DNA from: Atopsyche davidsoni
Lineage: Eukaryota > Arthropoda > Insecta > Trichoptera > Hydrobiosidae
Assembly: GCA_022113835.1 (NCBI GenBank)
Contig: JAILWY010000021.1
Coordinates: 3,968,001 to 4,032,000, forward strand
DNA length: 64,000 bases
Direction of reading: 5' to 3'
The notes under the pieces were generated by a model. It saw only the letters and a list, made by a program, of their open reading frames with translations, had not been told where the DNA came from and made no database searches. Shown here piece by piece: positions 13,332-25,334 of this stretch (position 1 is its first letter; every line of letters begins with the position of its first letter). Both the position numbers and the translations under genes were made by a program.

Positions 13332-16252
13332 CATATCTCCTGTTTTATATGCCGTTGCTGTTTGAAAAAAAAAACCATAAAGCAACCGCCTTTTCTGAGG
13401 TTTGATCGCTCCCATAGAAAGATTATAACGTCTTAGTAAAGTTCCAACCGCTCTTACTTTCTTGTGCAACCCATTCAAGTGTCGGGAACACCCTTTATTC
13501 GTGTTCAAACTTTCCGTTTTGTTCCCGAAAAGTTATAATTGAATAATTAGAAATCTCTGTGGATTAAAAATCCTTTGTTTGGAGAATTTCGTAAAACAAA
13601 AGGCTACTTAGGAATACCTTCTTTTTGTTCTTGCTTTAATGTATTTTTAGACTTTTAAACTTGTTTGTTAAAAACTTACATTAAATTTAACTACTACGTA
13701 TTATACATAACAATTCACTTATTTTTTCTTCCTTAATAAATACCATAATAAATATTTTAGATTTTTTAGTATTATGATAACATTCAGAATTATTATCACA
13801 ATGATTTGTGATTATCAAATACTTAAAGAAGGTTTGGTGGCGATTTTAGCTCTAGAGCTCATAGTACTAATCGATGTGTATGTGTAATTATCGTTTGGTG
13901 TGTTCAGATCTGTGAAACTTATATTTGAGATAGGTTCTTAGATCAGTCAAACATTTTTCAATTTCTTTGATAGAAAATACCGGAAGCAAACACTTCGTAT
14001 AATTGAATAATACTCGTACCAAGAATTTCTAAGCAGAAATGTAGTTTTTCTGTGGAAAAGTGACTCAGCAGCTTTTTGTTCATTTACGCTTACCTGGCTG
14101 TCTGCTCTGATAATCAATATTTTTAGGTTGACGTTATAACCTATCAGGATTTGTTTTCTTGTAAAATTTTGATCTAAATTTTACTTGAATAAAGATAAAT
14201 TTAACTTGAAGATAACTTATAATTTGAGTTGTTTTTAAGATAAGTACTTGTAAGGGTTCATATAGGGAGATGGATATGATTCAAAAGATAAACATGCAAA
14301 TGACTCTCATACATACACAAAAGTAAATCTTGAATGTATTTATTCCCAGAAGTGGGTATCTTGTCTCTTTGCTCAATTATTAATTCAATTCATCACTCTA
14401 CCAAGAAGCCATCAAGTATCTATGTACGGTTACTCTATAATATTACTCTCTCCAAGGTATCCATATAGAGTTTGAAGGCCGAGAAAAGTGTTCATTACAA
14501 TGTTAATGTAAGCAGAGTGCTAACATTGATTGCATATATTATATTAAAACCGTCATTCTTGTTAGAGAATATCTCCAAATTTATAACCAAACGAAACATT
14601 ACATAACTTTACTTTATGATTGTTCAGACCTTTATTTTTTATCTAATGAAACAACAAGTACATAATTATTACAAGTTTATTCGTAAAAACATATTCTTAG
14701 TAGTCTAAGTTTAACTTTTTCCTGTGCGTGGTTGCATTGCCTGGGTTCAAAGTTACTTTATTTCTTCAATTTAAAATTTCACTTAATTTAAACTGATATA
14801 TTAATTACATTTTCCCGTTAATTAATTTGATTTCTAATAGTTAATATGTATTATTGTTTGTGCAACGGGACTTAGATGAGGTATTTTAAATCTTAACATC
14901 TTTAGTAATGTATAATAATTTGTTTTTTTATATTTTTAGTTTTGAACATAAGTCTCTATAAAATTAACATACATACTGATATGGAAGCTAGCTGAGGTTA
15001 GATTTACACTATCCATAACTATAGTCAAAAATGGGGAGAGTTGTTATTTTTTCAAATTCTAAAACATATCGTATGTAGCTTAGTAATTAGTGTTCGTAAT
15101 GAAAAATATAAAATGGAAATGGCCTGATTTTATTTTACTCACAGTACAAATGGTTTTTGACGTTCTGCAATTATTGGAAACTAAATGATATCGGCAGTTT
15201 GATGAAAATAAAAGGATCTTTTCAAAAGCAGAAAAATACGTAAATAGTACAAACAGCAATTATATCTCTAACGTCAAATCATACAAATGCCAACAAAAAC
15301 TAGATTTTGTATGTTACTTTTGTTCATTAACAAAGTGTTTCTCTCTATTAGGATCACCGATACATTGGACCTACTACAAGTAACTACTATTGGACATGTT
15401 CTGAAATTCTGCAAGGTTTTTATTTTTATCTGGTATTAATGTTTTAATGAGTAAGCAGTAGGCTTGTTAGTGTAATCTTCAATTGTTAAAACATATATTC
15501 ATTCACTAATAGTGTTTAAAATCTACTTCCTGTCTCATTTTAAATGTCGTGTTGCGGTTTGGTTTGTCAACAGTCATTGTCTTTTCCATTGGAATTCTCA
15601 TACTCAATACAGTTTACCTTTGAGAATGAACGACAATTATTTCTTATTGATCAAACACTGTACAAACAAATGCATACACATCATACCTGCACCAGCGATT
15701 CAATGCAACATTGCACGATGTGAAAACTAGTGTTTTTTGTGCACTTACTGAAACCAGGGTTTTTCGCCAATCACAGTATTTCCTTTGACTTTTTAAGTTA
15801 TTGCAATGTAAGTAGTTTCTAAGTTTGTACTTTATCCGATTGATAAATAATGAACGTCGTCTAGAAATAAATGATTTTTTACTGTTGACTGTAAAAGTTT
15901 TAAGTTTTTCCATAATGGAATTACATTAATTAATTTTAATAACAAGCGGTATAAAGGCTTTATTTTTTTCTCATTCATTCCTTAAGATAGAAAAGTGAGG
16001 ACATTATTTTTTTGATTTTAGATGTGACTTATATCTAATGCGTAATAGAATATAACTGCTTATTTTTACGTCTACGTTTCTACTTGATTATTATTATTTT
16101 TACAGATTTTTTTCAGAATCTCCTCTCTTGAAAGTCGATACATAAATTTTAGTGAAAAATGTGTTTTTAATATTCGTCAATAAACAAAAAAAAGTTCTGT
16201 ATTCTTCGCTTTCCCGTTGTTTAGGATTGTTTTTGAGGTAGAAGAATCGTCA

Positions 16253-16591
16253 TTATTTTGCTGGTGTGTTGAGCCACACCAAGTAAGATCTCATGACCTT
16301 TAATGCATTGAAATTGATGTTACGTTTGAAACCAGCCAAGGTGCGCTTCCCACACTGCTTGGGTGACTTGTAACTTGCGCGTGCATGCACAGTGAACGAA
16401 AGGAAACCGCGAGACACTGCACTTGCACTCTCTGCCATTGTTCCAGTAACCACATGGCCGTTATTCGATCCTCCTCCGGCGCAGCAGCATTGTGGCTCTT
16501 CGTATTTCCAAGCCACGTCGATGTCCTCTCTGATTTCAACTTCCTTCTCCGTCATCCTGGCCTCTGTACATTTTGATTTGTGTTTATACAC
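16253..16591 (-). CDS. hypothetical reading frame of about 112 residues
   Basis: The minus-strand frame stays open across a GC-richer patch. From a methionine 12 codons in, it reads MTEKEVEIREDIDVAWKYEE, then a Cys/Gly run (QCCCAGGGSNN), then a Ser/Ala and basic part. A second minus frame is open over much of the same stretch, which weakens the coding case. I see no convincing splice sites or family motif. It could be a lineage-specific short gene, an exon, or an open stretch caused by base composition. Confidence 0.2.
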   Translation of the reverse strand: MYKHKSKCTEARMTEKEVEIREDIDVAWKYEEPQCCCAGGGSNNGHVVTGTMAESASAVSRGFLSFTVHARASYKSPKQCGKRTLAGFKRNINFNALKVMRSYLVWLNTPAK

Positions 16592-19500
16592 TAAGTTAAG
16601 ACGAAGTTTATACTTAAAAAAATGTATAATATGATAAGTTAATAATATGTAGATAAATACCTAAAGGAAAATTTAAATTACTCCGTAAAACTATCCAAGA
16701 AATATGTACTACTTATTTTTGTTATAAATAATTTATTTATGACATTAATTCTGTAATATTTGTATGTAATACGCAGAGAACATTTCAGTTTAAAATCACT
16801 TTTCAAGAAGATCTATGCAACTAACTTGGATGGTGAAGTTTGCGTGTTTGAGAGTTTATTGGGCGTGCCGAAGCTTCAGTTTCTTTTATATATTTACGAA
16901 TATTGTAGATGCTCGGTAATTTTATTGCTTTGCTGTCCGAGCGACTTGAGATTTATTATTATTTTTCAAGAATAATTAAATTTTTCAGTTTTATGATCTT
17001 GATAAGCCATTGTCGAATGCTTCTCCATCTTGATCATCCGCTACTCTTTTCACGCCAATCCTGCCCCCCTGGCGACCTCGTTCATCTATTAAAGCCTTGG
17101 GAGCGCGGTCTCTTACTGTCATTGGAATATCACTCCAATAGCCCTGAACTTTTCACGTAACTCGTTCATGCTGTAACACTTGAATGGATCGAAAAAATAT
17201 ATTATAAAGTTCAAAAAATAAACTCGCCCAAACTCATCATGTTACATTCTCTAAAGACAACAAGGCTACGGTAGACGTGCTAGCTAATCTGATTGGTTCT
17301 ATATCCTATCTGTGTTATGTGTAATTTTTAGATCGCGATTTCCCTTTACATCTGCTGCTTCTATAACATATTATATACGATTCTACATTTCCGAGAGCAT
17401 TCTCGTATGTAATTTGTATTTAGATTGACGTAATCAATATCTGTAAATGAAATCCGTGTGTATCTCGTCTCGGCAGAGAGCCGCCGTATTTCCACCGGCA
17501 TCCAAAGGTTACCGGTAATGTAACATCGGAGATTAGTTACATTCTCCATCGGGTACGCCGGAGTCCCAGTGTTTACATCTACACGCGAGTCGTGTAACTG
17601 TGCTTCAGTGAAAGAGTTTTGAAAAAGTAATGCGCCGTGACCTCTGCGCTGGCGGGACATTCGTCACGTACTCTGGCTTACCGTTTGTTGTTTGATAACG
17701 GAAGTTAAGTTGACTCTTAACGCGATTCGGTGGCAATTTTTGAATCTACTAATGCGTGGCTTACGAGAAAATGTGGCTACTTACAATCTACTCTAATGTG
17801 CGCCATTAGTATCTATTAGGAAAAGAGGACTTCAAAGAGTAATATGGTATTCATTTCATACATCAGATGTTAGCATGCCACGGTTACAAAATTTAACATA
17901 ACTGAGGTTTTGGTTGAAGAATAAGGCCGTTTCAATTTATACCACACTTGCGAGTAATGTTTCATACCAATCAAGATTTTGTAAACAAGGCTACCTACCT
18001 AAATATAAATTTATTATTGGTCATTAAAAAGCATTTATTGCGAGTAGTTGCGATAGTAGCAATAATGGTTGCAATTCTGACATGAAATATTTCAAATATC
18101 AAATTTCTGACTTCAACGTGACATGTAATAAAATGGTTTATCGTTCGCAATTCACCACTTTATTTGTAATTCGTGATAATTTTGGGTTACCTAGTCATTT
18201 TGACGGCGCAGTCAATCAAGTTCAACTTGGCAGAATCAGGTTAGATTTAAGGATAATATGTGATTGTGAATGAATGATGATGCCTTAAATCTTTTGTGTT
18301 TATGAATACATACATATATGTAATAATATTGATGATCCAGCTTATGTTTCCCTGCCTACATTATTCTCCTTGTAACCGCGTTGTGGCGTCGGCGTCAATT
18401 CGTCTAGCTTAGAGTTGTGATTCATTTCTGAACTGGGTCGCGTCCTTGGCGAGACAAAACGGATCTTCTGCGCGGACCATCCCATCTCCCAAGCTTACGC
18501 AATCTCCACGTCTTCCTGTCTACTAGTTTATCTATATTTAGAATAGAATTTAATATTCCACAGACCCATTATTGGTTCTCTAATACTCTCAACCTTATAT
18601 TAAAACTACGTAATAAAATATTTATCACAGTATTATCTCTATCGATAGTATATATTGTATACTCTCGGTGCTCGGTACATACGTATATTGATTCGTTCCC
18701 GGGCTCATCACACATCAAGCAGGAGTACACTCCGTCGCCCTGTGTGGCCATGCGGGCCTACCTGTCGTTATCACGAGTCGGTCATTAACAGTGTTACCTT
18801 TTGTTATACTTCATTTGAATCGACCCGCATACCTGCCTTTAAATTGCCCGATGTATACTTTTTAAACTTTATAAGTTCTGTATCAAATTAGAATTTGTAA
18901 TGCCATTTAATTATAACTATTAAAATTCAAAAGGATTATTTACCAGTAGCAAAAAGTGGTTTTGGTAAAACAAAACTTTTAAGTATAAATAATATATGTT
19001 TACCAGTGGTGTATCTAATAATAAAGTACAGCTATTACTATACAATACAAAACTATAGTTTGTTTATTCTATAGATGGCATTAGTTTTTTGAGTAAGTCT
19101 GATATGTGAAATAAAATTGATTAATTAATCATTGACATTGAAAGATAAATCATTTTCGCATGTCCCTGTTGGATTGCTTGACAAACCCTTTTTCTGAGAA
19201 CTTGAAGACACTATTGCCTTCACAAATTAAACGATTGTGAAACCCGTCATATTCGCAAAATTTCCCAAAAATTGTGTCACCGTTTTATAAATTTAAGTTA
19301 AATGTATAGTTATTTAATTTTTTTAAAATTTGTTTCAGGTATGACAGGTGTAACTGCTCTACAGGAAAATCTTTAACTGGTAGCTAATTTTTCTCATCTT
19401 CTTCCACCTCCTCTTTTTGTATTTCCATCCCAGCTGCTGACAGTCCTGCTCTAAATCTGAGTATAACATTTCTTATTAATTTTATAGTATTTTTTTTCTT

Positions 19501-21719
19501 TAATGATTCAACGAACTTTTACAATAAAGAACATAAAAATAATCGGCATCGTTATGATATTACTATGCATGTATTGTACTTTATGTATAACATCTATCAA
19601 TTACGTGTTCTACTTAAAATTGGTTTAATGAATAGCTCCATACTAGAGTCTTAATAATACAGACGAAAGTGTATCATAGCTTAACAACGATGTCAAAACT
19701 CTTTAATTATTTTATCATATAGCAGGTTTTTGAACTCTCCAAAAATATGATAAAACACCTTAGTTATGCTACGCTTATAGATGATAGTGAGATGGTTAGA
19801 TTTTAGACTAAACGGATCCCCAACAGAATAAAACCCTCTTATTAATTTTTTTTTACGCCAAGGCCTTGTTAACTATTAGTTACATTAACATTTTTTGATA
19901 GTGTAGTATCTGATTTTCTAACCACTCTCCTGCACTACGTACATCTAAAACATAGGTACAGTATTGTTTTATAACTCACAATCAGGATTCATTTTTTCCT
20001 CTTATTTTAACACACGAATGCCGCAGCCCTTTCTCCTGGCAGGATGCCCAAACAAAGGAATAATCGTTTTTGGCACACCATGGAATGTCTCCTTGTGTGG
20101 AACTCTTGCGGAATTGACGCGTTTATTCAACAGCTTTTTAACGAAGCAAAAATTAATTAGGGTGAACGATCGCGTAATTTTAGTCAGCTAAGTAATGTTG
20201 CGTAAGCGTGTATATATGCTTAGGTGGGTACATATTGATATGACCTAATTTTCTGAATTGATTAAGTAATTTATTTTGCTTGAAACATTTGGCAAAATGT
20301 TCCTCTGGTGACGATGGAATTTATGACTGGATTCTAGAAAAACAATATTATTGAGTATTTTTTATCGTTGTATTATCTTAAACTTAAACATTATAATGCG
20401 ATTTTTAAATGAAATAGAATACATTTTGTGAAATTAACTAATACATGTCACTTAAATCTCGTATTACCTTTGACGCTGACTTCTTTACTTTGTAAACTAT
20501 TAGAAAAAAGCGTTCCTTGATAAAAATGTGATAATTTCTCATTCTTTTCATATTAACGCTATCTGGTTAGAGGTATGTCTATTTTTTTGTTATACATTAT
20601 CCAGGCATAAAAGGCTTTAAATTTACAAAAAGCGGCCTATGATGTCATCAAAGAACAATTTACCTGGGATTGCTTTAGCAAATGGCTACATAAGGCGGTT
20701 ATAAAATATGTAAAAACGGGAAATTTTTGCATGTCCACACGTGTTCAATGACCAACTCGTGTATTTTTCCTTTTTTTGTCCTGGTATTGTGTATCTTTGT
20801 TTTCCTCCCTTTATCACGTGCCTTTTCCGGTGTTAATATGCTGAGCATAATACGCGAAAAAATGCTACACTTTTCCCCTCCATTTTTCATTTACCCTTAG
20901 TCGTGATAACAAAGAGATAAATACACAAAACATTGTAGGGGCGGGGGTGCCTGCCCACAAAAAGCTGACAGAAGGGTTGATTTTTAAATAACCAGATGCC
21001 TCCGCACTAAGGTTTCTTTAGGTATCGTACAAATAAAATGCAGTATAAAGTAAAACGTGGTTTATGGCTTTGTGCTTTGTGTTTTGACTTACATACTTTT
21101 TGTGGTTTCCTGCTTAGTATTCAAAATAAAAGTGGGTTTGGCTGTATTCGTTGTATTAACTACAGAGACTTTATAATTTTAAAGTTAAACAATATGAAAT
21201 AATTTTAAAATATGCAAAAAAACACAGAAAAAATGATTCTCTCACGACTCCTACATTTGACATCGGTCATCGAAAGTTAAAAAAATACCAGCCGTACATA
21301 AAGTTTTCGCGAAACATTAAAAAGATAATCGATTTCAGAAATGTCATATAAACGTAGCACTTAATAAAATGCAAAGTTTCCTACATAAGATTTAAGGGTA
21401 TAAAAAAAATTAAGTAGCGCAAATAATCGTTATGCTTTTTGCCAAGAAAATTATTGCATGCATTTCAGATTTTATTAGGTGTCTTATTTTGACAGTCGAT
21501 TAAGTATGCACGTGATACTCTCAGTCTTCCATTACAAGTTTCGATCCTCTTAATGCATAATAACCGTGTCAAATTCATAATAATGTTTCTGGTAGCCGCG
21601 CGGGCCCATCACCCGCAAACTTCACTCAGCCATAAGCTCGACACACGAGGCATGAGTGGTGTGAGGTGTCATGAGTGTCAACACAAATTTCAATCTGGGT
21701 TCTCCTCTACACCCATACT
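16592..21719. other. AT-rich noncoding stretch with several GC-richer patches
   Basis: Patches lie at about 17020-17160, 17455-17680, 18360-18520 and 18660-18780. CACGTG occurs at 20738, 20815 and 21509, and GGGGCGGGG, an Sp1/KLF-like site, at 20938-20946. A 99-residue minus frame at 17361-17660 has no known motif. Confidence 0.5.
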
Positions 21720-21995
21720 GTATATGTTTGATATATCTAACTGTTGTGCCATTTGGAAAATCGTATCTTCTCCCGTAGCATACTTAGGATGTTCAATGTA
21801 TTTAATAGCAGTGTTTTTTTTTTTTAATCGTATCTCAGTCCGGTGTAAACTTAGGGTGTGCAACATATCTAACTGTAGTGTTGTTTTGGAATCTCGTATC
21901 TTATAGTATATTTGCGTATCTTTTATCTTCTAATGAATTCGTAGGATATGCAATTTCTTTTACTATAATAGTATTTTGGAATCTTCTACATATGA
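21720..21995 (+). repeat. degenerate tandem repeat, units of about 66-90 bp
   Basis: A pattern TAACTGTWGTG, TTTTGGAATC, TCGTATCT, then CTTAGGATGTNCAA recurs in order. TCGTATCT occurs at 21761, 21828 and 21894, giving periods of 67 and 66 bp. TTTTGGAATC occurs at 21884 and again at 21974, a 90-bp step. A partial unit precedes the first at about 21720-21738. The copies are diverged, so this is an old local duplication array. No coding function is visible. Confidence 0.7.
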
Positions 21996-22401
21996 TATTT
22001 TAGGAATTAAAAAATGTGAATTTGCAACGAATTGTTTCTTCAATAAAAAAAACAGGATTTTATACGTCTTTTGTGGAACATTGAATGTAGGAAACGCTTC
22101 ATTATATAATTATTCTTGTATAAAATGCCTTTCGTAGGCACGTAAGCAAGTATCTCAAGTATAAAAACTTACAAACATCCACTTCATCCATATTGTATAG
22201 TATTTAACGGGTCATTAAATGCGCAGCACGGTATTACCCTTGTCCCGTCCTTGTTAATTGCAGTTGCCAAAGTGAGATGCAACCGTTAATAATGCACTTT
22301 AAAAGGTAGGAGGCCCCTTGATTGCCTTATGCGCGAACAAGGTGAACGCGTTTAATGAAGCGTATGTTAATTTACCTGCATTTTACACGAAGACAAACAA
22401 G

Positions 22402-22409
22402 TGACGTCA
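22402..22409. promoter_or_regulatory. perfect CRE (TGACGTCA)
   Basis: TGACGTCA lies just after a GC-richer patch at 22210-22340. Candidate CREB/ATF site by motif only. Confidence 0.25.
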
Positions 22410-23284
22410 TGCTATTAATAACTTTAATACTTCAAATGAAACTGAATTGTTACTTCATAAGCTAAATGCTTTGCCATTTGTCAGTAATATTATGCCAGTA
22501 ATAATATTAAAATTACACGCTGAAAATATTTTAGTTTCGTATTATCCGATTGGAATGCTCAACAATTTCAATAATGATAATGAGAATAAATTATTGCACC
22601 CAAAGTTCTATCTTATCTTTCGTTTTTTTTTGTTAGATTCTAAGCTCTCATTAATCATACTGCAGTATATAGTAACTGTCCAACTGCTGCACAGATGGCC
22701 AGCCTAAGTCTAGTTTTGTTACAGTAGTAATGAGTACAGTGTTCTATGGCAAAACTTTTTCCAGAGTATGTTTTTGGCGCAATCTTTATGTTAGAAATGA
22801 TGTCATTGCCCACTTAAGATTTGCCAAATTTGTACGTATTTGACACATTCAAGGCGTGAGGTGTCAAACTCATTCATTTGACGACTCATAAACAAAAAAA
22901 TGACGATATTTTTTATGTGTTTAAATAAGTAGGAATCTCTGTATTAAACGGAATACTATTTTTCAACATCCTTAAAAGAAATTGTTTATATGTAACTGAT
23001 AAATGTATAACAAATATATTTTTCCAAATCATTCAAGTGTTTGTCTAGAACTCTTACACTTTCGCCAATCTTCTGCGCAAAATAAGCAAAGTAATATATA
23101 TCACACAGTCTTAACTATTATATACACATTTGTCTACATAGTGTTATTTATTTATTAGTGTTTATTTATAAGAAAAAAAAGCAGCAAAAAATATTATGTT
23201 AAACACCGATATAACAGTAGCAATCAGGCTAATCCGGCGTAATCTAGAGTCAAAATAAGAAATAAAAAAAAACTGTGCAAATTA

Positions 23285-23450
23285 CGTGGAGTTTCTCCTG
23301 ATGCTCGCCCGTCCACAACCGGTTCCACGGCAGTCAGCTGTTCATAACGGCACCAGGCACCACGTGACCGCCGCCCGATCACGTGCCCGATCGGCGCTTC
23401 TTCCGAGCCGAATCATCCGCGACCGGATCGAGCGGGATCGTAAAATATGC
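23285..23450. promoter_or_regulatory. GC-rich island with Grainyhead-like site and two CACGTG boxes
   Basis: The island is sharply GC-richer than its surroundings. It contains AACCGGTT at 23317-23324, a perfect palindrome matching the Grainyhead consensus, and CAGCTG at 23335-23340. Two CACGTG E-boxes lie at 23361-23366 and 23380-23385, 19 bp apart start to start. GATCG-rich sequence follows. An enhancer or promoter is a reasonable inference; the motifs are seen directly. Confidence 0.35.
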
Positions 23451-24852
23451 ACATATTTATATATTAATTTAGATTTTTAAAAGTTGTCTACTCTAGTGAT
23501 GCAGTGATTTTTCGTCAAAAGATTTGTTTCGGAATGTAGTAAAAAATATATATATATATAAAAAAAACCCCAAATGAAGAGGGAGTGACGAGGTTTTATT
23601 TTAGAAATAAAGCATGCATATAAAAATTATTCTGAAATTTCTGCGCTTTAAAAACTACGCTTAAATAAGTTTTTCTATCTTTTCAAACTGTCGACAATGC
23701 TTAAAGAAGAACGTTGGCCTAAAAAAAACTTTTAAAGAATTTTTCAAGTTTTATAACAGGTATCAAAACGAAAAGGGAATGAAGCGTTCCTTCATAAAAC
23801 TAACAAAGTAAATTTATTTTCTTGTTATAATTTCTTAGAGAGTTTCATTTTAGTTGATCAATGATATCAATAGTCTCCAATCGATGGTTAGCAATATTAA
23901 CGATAGTAATTAACTATATTTTAATGAAATCAATCATTGTATGCGATAGTTGCCTTCATTTTTCAAAGCCAACGCATATCCGGCTGCGCAAAGCTTTGAC
24001 ATTTTACTGTTTTTTCCTCGCTAGCCTGAATACAGAATGGTGATTGTTTATAAAAATATTATCCTTGAAAGTAGAGGGCAAACTCAAAGAAGCGACGACG
24101 AGATGCTATAATTCGTAATTGTGACGTTTATTTTATAAAACGCAATTCTTTTGCAGTTTATTCAATGCAAATAAAAATGCAATTTTACGCTTCTTACCTC
24201 TAAAGCAAAGTTTAATAATAAATCAACTCTACCGAGATTTTGCACTTTTATTGTTGACATACACAAATATAAGTAAATAACTGTTAACTGGCGTTATATC
24301 CATGTTCATGTTCATATTTGATTTTATATTATTTCGTTTTTAAAATCATATAATCAAGTACATATACACGGGTTTTATAAATATCAAGGTTATCGATAGC
24401 TGGTTTGAATTTTTTATCGGTACATATATTCTTATAATGAACTTTTTCCTAGACCAAGAGTACCACCGAAAACTCTCTAAAACTTAAATCTCTTAAAACT
24501 GTTCACTATTTCAGATCTGGAAGTGAGTTCTCTACAACCCTTACACATGGAGAAAAATCTTCCATTTCCAAGCACTCTGCCCGAAATGGTGGCGAAACGT
24601 TTCTATTCCTGAAATACAACCAAGACGTTTCCTAAATGTAGGGAATCTCCTCCTGTCTTATGCAGTTGTTCGTAAGTTTTACTTGCGAAGGGTACCTTTG
24701 GAGTGATATATTTTCACGCTTTCCCCTTCAGCCGCCCATAAGACATTCATCTTGCACCGTCAACCAAGTGACGCTTCCCATCGAAGGGATATTGAAGGTA
24801 CTTCGCAATTCGTAGGCGTTTTTTTTTTAAATTAAATTACTGCCTGGAAAAA

Positions 24853-24881
24853 AAAGTGACGTAATATTTTTACGTCACTTT
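24853..24881. repeat. perfect 12-bp inverted repeat containing TGACGTAA
   Basis: AAAGTGACGTAA and TTACGTCACTTT flank a 5-base loop, TATTT. Each arm holds a CRE/bZIP-like TGACGTAA, so the pair could bind two bZIP dimers or simply form a hairpin. The arms match perfectly. Confidence 0.75.
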
Positions 24882-25182
24882 ATATAAATGAAAATGGTGG
24901 GTTTAAATTCAATTAAATTAAATTCAACATTTCAACTAATTACACGCTGAACCTTATTATCCACACATTTTGGCTTTTGCGGTTTTTTTTAAAATTATTT
25001 TTTTTCGAATATTTTTGCATTTATTCGTATGTGTTTAATTTCCAAACTAAAATATATTCTTTACGGTACCCGTCCATGACGCTACTACCGGTATTTGAAG
25101 AAATACGCCTATCAAGGTCCACAGCTGGCCACCCTTCAACGTCCGAGAGTCCGGGGTGAAATTGGATGACCCTCCGCCTTAC

Positions 25183-25258
25183 CTTTTCTGCTTTCATTGC
25201 ATCCTCCGCTGTTGACAGAGTGATGGGAGGCCGACCTTTCTGGACCAATTTGTGACTT
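25183..25258 (-). CDS. candidate internal coding exon, unidentified
   Basis: The 76-bp interval is bounded on the minus strand by a strong acceptor, a C/T-rich run ending CTGCCTCCGCAG, and a strong donor AAAAG then GTAAGG. One frame reads LVQKGRPPITLSTAEDAMKA, ending in phase 0 at the donor. A second frame, KSQIGPERSASHHSVNSGG, is also open and runs back to an ATG at 25322. The surrounding 250 bp is GC-richer than its neighbours. I do not recognise the peptide in either frame. It could be an exon of a gene whose other exons lie outside, a regulatory island with chance splice motifs, or a decayed element. The host strand would be minus. Confidence 0.35.
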
Positions 25259-25334
25259 CTGCGGAGGCAGGGGAGGAGTGTGGTACTGATAGATACTCAA
25301 CTGACCCTTCTTGCTGGCCATGCTATGTGAGTGA

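Larger units (their letters stand above)
9696..16252. other. AT-rich noncoding stretch
   Basis: Apart from the listed island at 10730-10965, the CRE palindrome and the poly(T) run, there is a GC-richer patch at 12690-12950 (CACGTG at 12750). The 89-residue frame across that patch has no recognised motif. Nothing else is identifiable. Confidence 0.5.
21996..25182. other. noncoding stretch around the 23.3-kb island
   Basis: Outside the listed island, CRE and hairpin, GC-richer sequence occurs at 22210-22340 and about 24540-24800. No gene or element is recognised. Confidence 0.5.

Noticed and set aside
21720..21745. ATATGTTTGATAT, similar to the core of miR-190
   Set aside because: The rest of the mature sequence and the star arm do not match; it lies in a tandem repeat.
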